A DNA stretch of 64,000 nt from Nitrospira sp. Its GTDB lineage: Bacteria > Nitrospirota > Nitrospiria > Nitrospirales > Nitrospiraceae. Under the pieces are notes generated by a model that did no database searches, had not been told where the DNA came from, and saw only the letters and a program-made list of their open reading frames with translations. Below are positions 61,960 through 64,000 of this stretch, piece after piece. The stretch's first letter is position 1. Every line of letters starts with the position of its first letter. The DNA is taken from contig CP054184.1 in assembly GCA_015709715.1 (NCBI GenBank), positions 2,527,001 to 2,591,000 of the forward strand, given 5' to 3'. The translations under genes and the position numbers were made by a program.

Positions 61960-63066
61960 ATGAGAATGCGTCAATGCGCAGCGAGCGAGCATGGGTTTAC
62001 GCTTGTGGAATTGATGATCGCCGTTCTGATCACGGTAGTCATTGTGGCGGCCACCCTGACGATGGTCGTCACATCGAATCGCGCCAATGTCGTCAATACT
62101 CAAGTTGCGGATGCGCAACAAAATGTTCGATTGGGCATTGATCTGATCGCGCGTGACATCAAGCTTGCCGGTTATAACTACAACGCCACCGATCCAGGGA
62201 CAGCAGCTGTGGGTGCGTGTAACACTACGATCGGCGCTATCGTAAGGCCAGTCGGTTTGCTGCCTCAGGACCAGGCTCCGGCAGCCGCTGATACCGGCCC
62301 GGACGGTGTGTCCATGGTGCTTCCAATCAACGCGACCGGATGGACGCTGACTGCGGCGGTAGGGGGGACGCAGAATGCGCCTGCTCAGGACAATTCGATC
62401 ACTCTCTCGAGCACGGCCATTGCCGAAATGAGTGCCCGCGGGCTTGGCGTCGGATCAACAATTTCGATCGGAGGGGCGCTGTCCAAGACTGTGGCATCTG
62501 TGGGCGCCACCTCAATCGGCTTTGGAACAAACAACTATGTCGATGGGAAGTTTCCCATCGGCACACCTATTTATCTCATGCAATGCGTTCGGTATCAAGT
62601 CGTAACCAACACGCCGGCGACGTGCGGGGGTGATGCGCCATGCCTGGTCAGAGACAATGTGCCGATAGTCGACGGGGTTGAAGATCTCCAAATTACCTAT
62701 GCCTGCGATGGGTGCAATCAAACGGCTCCAAATCCACTTCTGCCAGATGGGGTTGTGGACAACCAAGACGGGTCGTCATCCATGGGATTGCCTACCTTCA
62801 CCCAAGGAGATTTCATTTCGAACAACTCGTGGGCCGTCACTCCGTGGACGCCGGACAAGATTAAGATGGCGCAGGTCAGCCTCGTCGTTCGGCAAACCAA
62901 GGAGGACCAGGGGTTAAACGAAAGAGGCACGCGTGGTATTAACACCACCGGCCCCGTCGTGGTCGGCGACCACGACCCTTCTGCAGATCCCACCTATAAC
63001 GAAACGACATATCAGCAGCAGCGACGGCGCGTCTTGGTCAGGACCATACAACCACGGAATCTGTAG
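61960..63066 (+). CDS. Type IV minor pilin, PilW-like (set 2)
   Basis: Predicted 368-residue prepilin, full length. Leader SEHG before FTLVELMIAVLITVVIVAATL, with the PilW segment QVADAQQNVRLGIDLIARDIKLAGYN. The C-terminal half contains several Cys, including a CxxC (ACDGCNQ), and a VRQTKEDQGLNERG region. Unlike the set 1 homologue it has no internal stop. The ATG at 61960 has GAGGG upstream; a TTG at 61942 is also in frame. Confidence 0.88.
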   Translation: MRMRQCAASEHGFTLVELMIAVLITVVIVAATLTMVVTSNRANVVNTQVADAQQNVRLGIDLIARDIKLAGYNYNATDPGTAAVGACNTTIGAIVRPVGLLPQDQAPAAADTGPDGVSMVLPINATGWTLTAAVGGTQNAPAQDNSITLSSTAIAEMSARGLGVGSTISIGGALSKTVASVGATSIGFGTNNYVDGKFPIGTPIYLMQCVRYQVVTNTPATCGGDAPCLVRDNVPIVDGVEDLQITYACDGCNQTAPNPLLPDGVVDNQDGSSSMGLPTFTQGDFISNNSWAVTPWTPDKIKMAQVSLVVRQTKEDQGLNERGTRGINTTGPVVVGDHDPSADPTYNETTYQQQRRRVLVRTIQPRNL

Positions 63067-63084
63067 CGGGCTGGCGTAATACGT

Positions 63085-63696
63085 GTGAAACACGAACGAA
63101 TCGAGATTGGCATGCAGGATCAGCGTGGGATTGCCTTACTGACGGTGCTCTTGATGCTATTGATCCTCACCGTCTTGGGCATTGCTGCCATTACGGTGAC
63201 GGGTTTGGAGAATCGCATGGCTGGGTTCTTTCGCGGCACTGAAGCCGTGGTTGCAGCGGCGGATTCGTGCGAAGGTCTTGCGGCAAACATTATTCAGCAG
63301 ACGCTGGCCCCTCCTGGCGTGCTTCCGCCTTCCTTTGTTGCTCCGGCCGGTCCGGTTCCCACGGCCAATGCAGCTACGCTGTATGCGGAAATCTATGGGT
63401 ATGACCTGCCTTCTCCGCCGGCTGCGTCGAACACGCCTGCCTATAACCACTCAGACACTGCCAGCATCACACCAAATTTTGTGATGGATAACCTGCCCGG
63501 ATTTACGGTGAATGGCGACATTGATCTCCTCTACACCCATCAAAAGTACGGTCAAGGGGCAGGAGGGACAGGGTCTGTTGAAAAGGTCTACAGAATTACC
63601 TGCATGGCAAGCAACCCTGCGACCGGGTCGAATAGCACCGTCACGTCGGTGTATGGGTGCCTAGAGGGTGAAACGTGCGTGAAGAAAATCAACTAG
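63085..63696 (+). CDS. Type IV minor pilin, PilX-like (set 2)
   Basis: Predicted 203-residue protein of ordinary PilX size. MQDQRG before IALLTVLLMLLILTVLGIAAI, then TGLENRMAGFFRGTEAVVAAADSCEGLA, match the PilX N-terminal family. The C terminus ends with Cys residues (YGCLEGETCVKK). GTG at 63085 and ATG at 63112 are both possible; neither has a strong ribosome site. It follows pilW by 18 bases and precedes the last, truncated gene by 25 bases. Confidence 0.87.
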   Translation: MKHERIEIGMQDQRGIALLTVLLMLLILTVLGIAAITVTGLENRMAGFFRGTEAVVAAADSCEGLAANIIQQTLAPPGVLPPSFVAPAGPVPTANAATLYAEIYGYDLPSPPAASNTPAYNHSDTASITPNFVMDNLPGFTVNGDIDLLYTHQKYGQGAGGTGSVEKVYRITCMASNPATGSNSTVTSVYGCLEGETCVKKIN

Positions 63697-63721
63697 GCGA
63701 ACGGAATCAACGAGGTATGTC

Positions 63722-64000
63722 ATGAGCCACCAAGGCATGGTGCTGCGAGTGGTCCTGACGATGGCGCTCGGCTGCCCGCTGATGGCAGTTGTCGTGTCGG
63801 CTCAGACAACAGAGGGCGTCCTGCCCTTTTCGACTGTCGGGTTCCAGTCCGGTGTTGTAGACGAACTACAGAGCGCAACGATCCGTATCGACGGGCGGAG
63901 TTATGTGTTGAAGCCTAACGTCCTGGTGATCGACCACGAGGGCCAGCCCTTGGAGTTGGCGCGAATCGTGCGCACCTCACTGGTGTACTTTCATCTCAAG
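63722..64000 (+). CDS. Exported protein, possibly PilY2-like (3' end outside window)
   Basis: An open frame of 93 codons that runs to the window edge. The first 25 or so residues form a signal peptide (MVLRVVLTMALGCPLMAVVVSAQ). The mature start is TTEGVLPFSTVGFQSG, then a beta pattern IRIDGRSYVLKPNVLVID. The ATG is preceded by GAGG. In pilus operons a small exported protein or the large tip protein PilY1 often follows PilX; the beta pattern is closer to the small PilY2 type, but this is tentative. Confidence 0.6.
   Translation, partial: MSHQGMVLRVVLTMALGCPLMAVVVSAQTTEGVLPFSTVGFQSGVVDELQSATIRIDGRSYVLKPNVLVIDHEGQPLELARIVRTSLVYFHLK

Overview
This 64 kb window is one continuous stretch of a GC-rich bacterial chromosome. 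Genes are dense, mostly in operons, with no insertion sequence, prophage or CRISPR array. Gene content and protein style (HEAT-repeat cassette, many small secreted redox proteins, archaeal-type phosphoglycerate mutase homologue inside a threonine/lysine operon, citramalate synthase, type IV pilus minor-pilin sets) fit a Nitrospirota (Nitrospira-like) organism. That assignment is inference from gene content and has not been checked against a database.

Layout. 1-2.9 kb: 3' end of polA, a small zincin metallopeptidase and two paralogous lipoproteins. 3-9.2 kb is the accessory part: a collapsed duplicate of a glycosyltransferase/hydrolase-like gene pair, a nucleotidyltransferase with a small partner, the intact glycosyltransferase and hydrolase-like genes, and two exported LPP20/FlgT-like proteins. 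9.3-16 kb: an exported, apparently metal-site-degenerate alkaline-phosphatase-superfamily protein, a small exported protein and five consecutive HEAT-repeat genes, closed by a strong bidirectional hairpin. 16-23.7 kb: UDP-glucose dehydrogenase, a CBS protein, a membrane-fused spermidine-synthase-like protein, a cupredoxin, a ferredoxin, DUF192, a Rieske protein, a chagasin-like inhibitor and a D-alanine-type transaminase. 23.7-33.7 kb: the classical rimP-nusA-infB-DUF503-rbfA-truB-rpsO-pnp-M16 peptidase translation/RNA operon. 34-35.4 kb: two exported proteins of unknown function with their own strong promoter and terminator. 35.4-41.3 kb, minus strand: pdxJ-nnr-tsaE-lapA-mutS. 41.5-49.4 kb: aminotransferase-hom-thrC-apgM-lysC-cimA, an aspartate-family and isoleucine-precursor operon with no thrB. 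49.5-54.1 kb: IHF, MerR, tRNA-Pro(GGG), surE, dedA, cysS and rlmB. 54.1-64 kb: an orphan LuxR-type regulator, prepilin peptidase, a first minor-pilin set (fimT, pilV, pilW with an in-frame TGA, and a large pilX-like gene), the assembly ATPase pilB, a second minor-pilin set (fimT, pilV, pilW, pilX) and the start of a further exported protein cut by the window end.

The most unusual items are the five-gene HEAT cassette behind a probable pseudo-phosphatase; the deletion-ridden duplicate that keeps a 361 bp block identical to the intact gene; the interrupted pilW; two divergent promoters that share one palindromic -35 hexamer between the LuxR regulator and the pilus genes; and the phosphoglycerate-mutase homologue sitting where homoserine kinase is needed. 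Promoters and hairpins were found by eye and are predictions.
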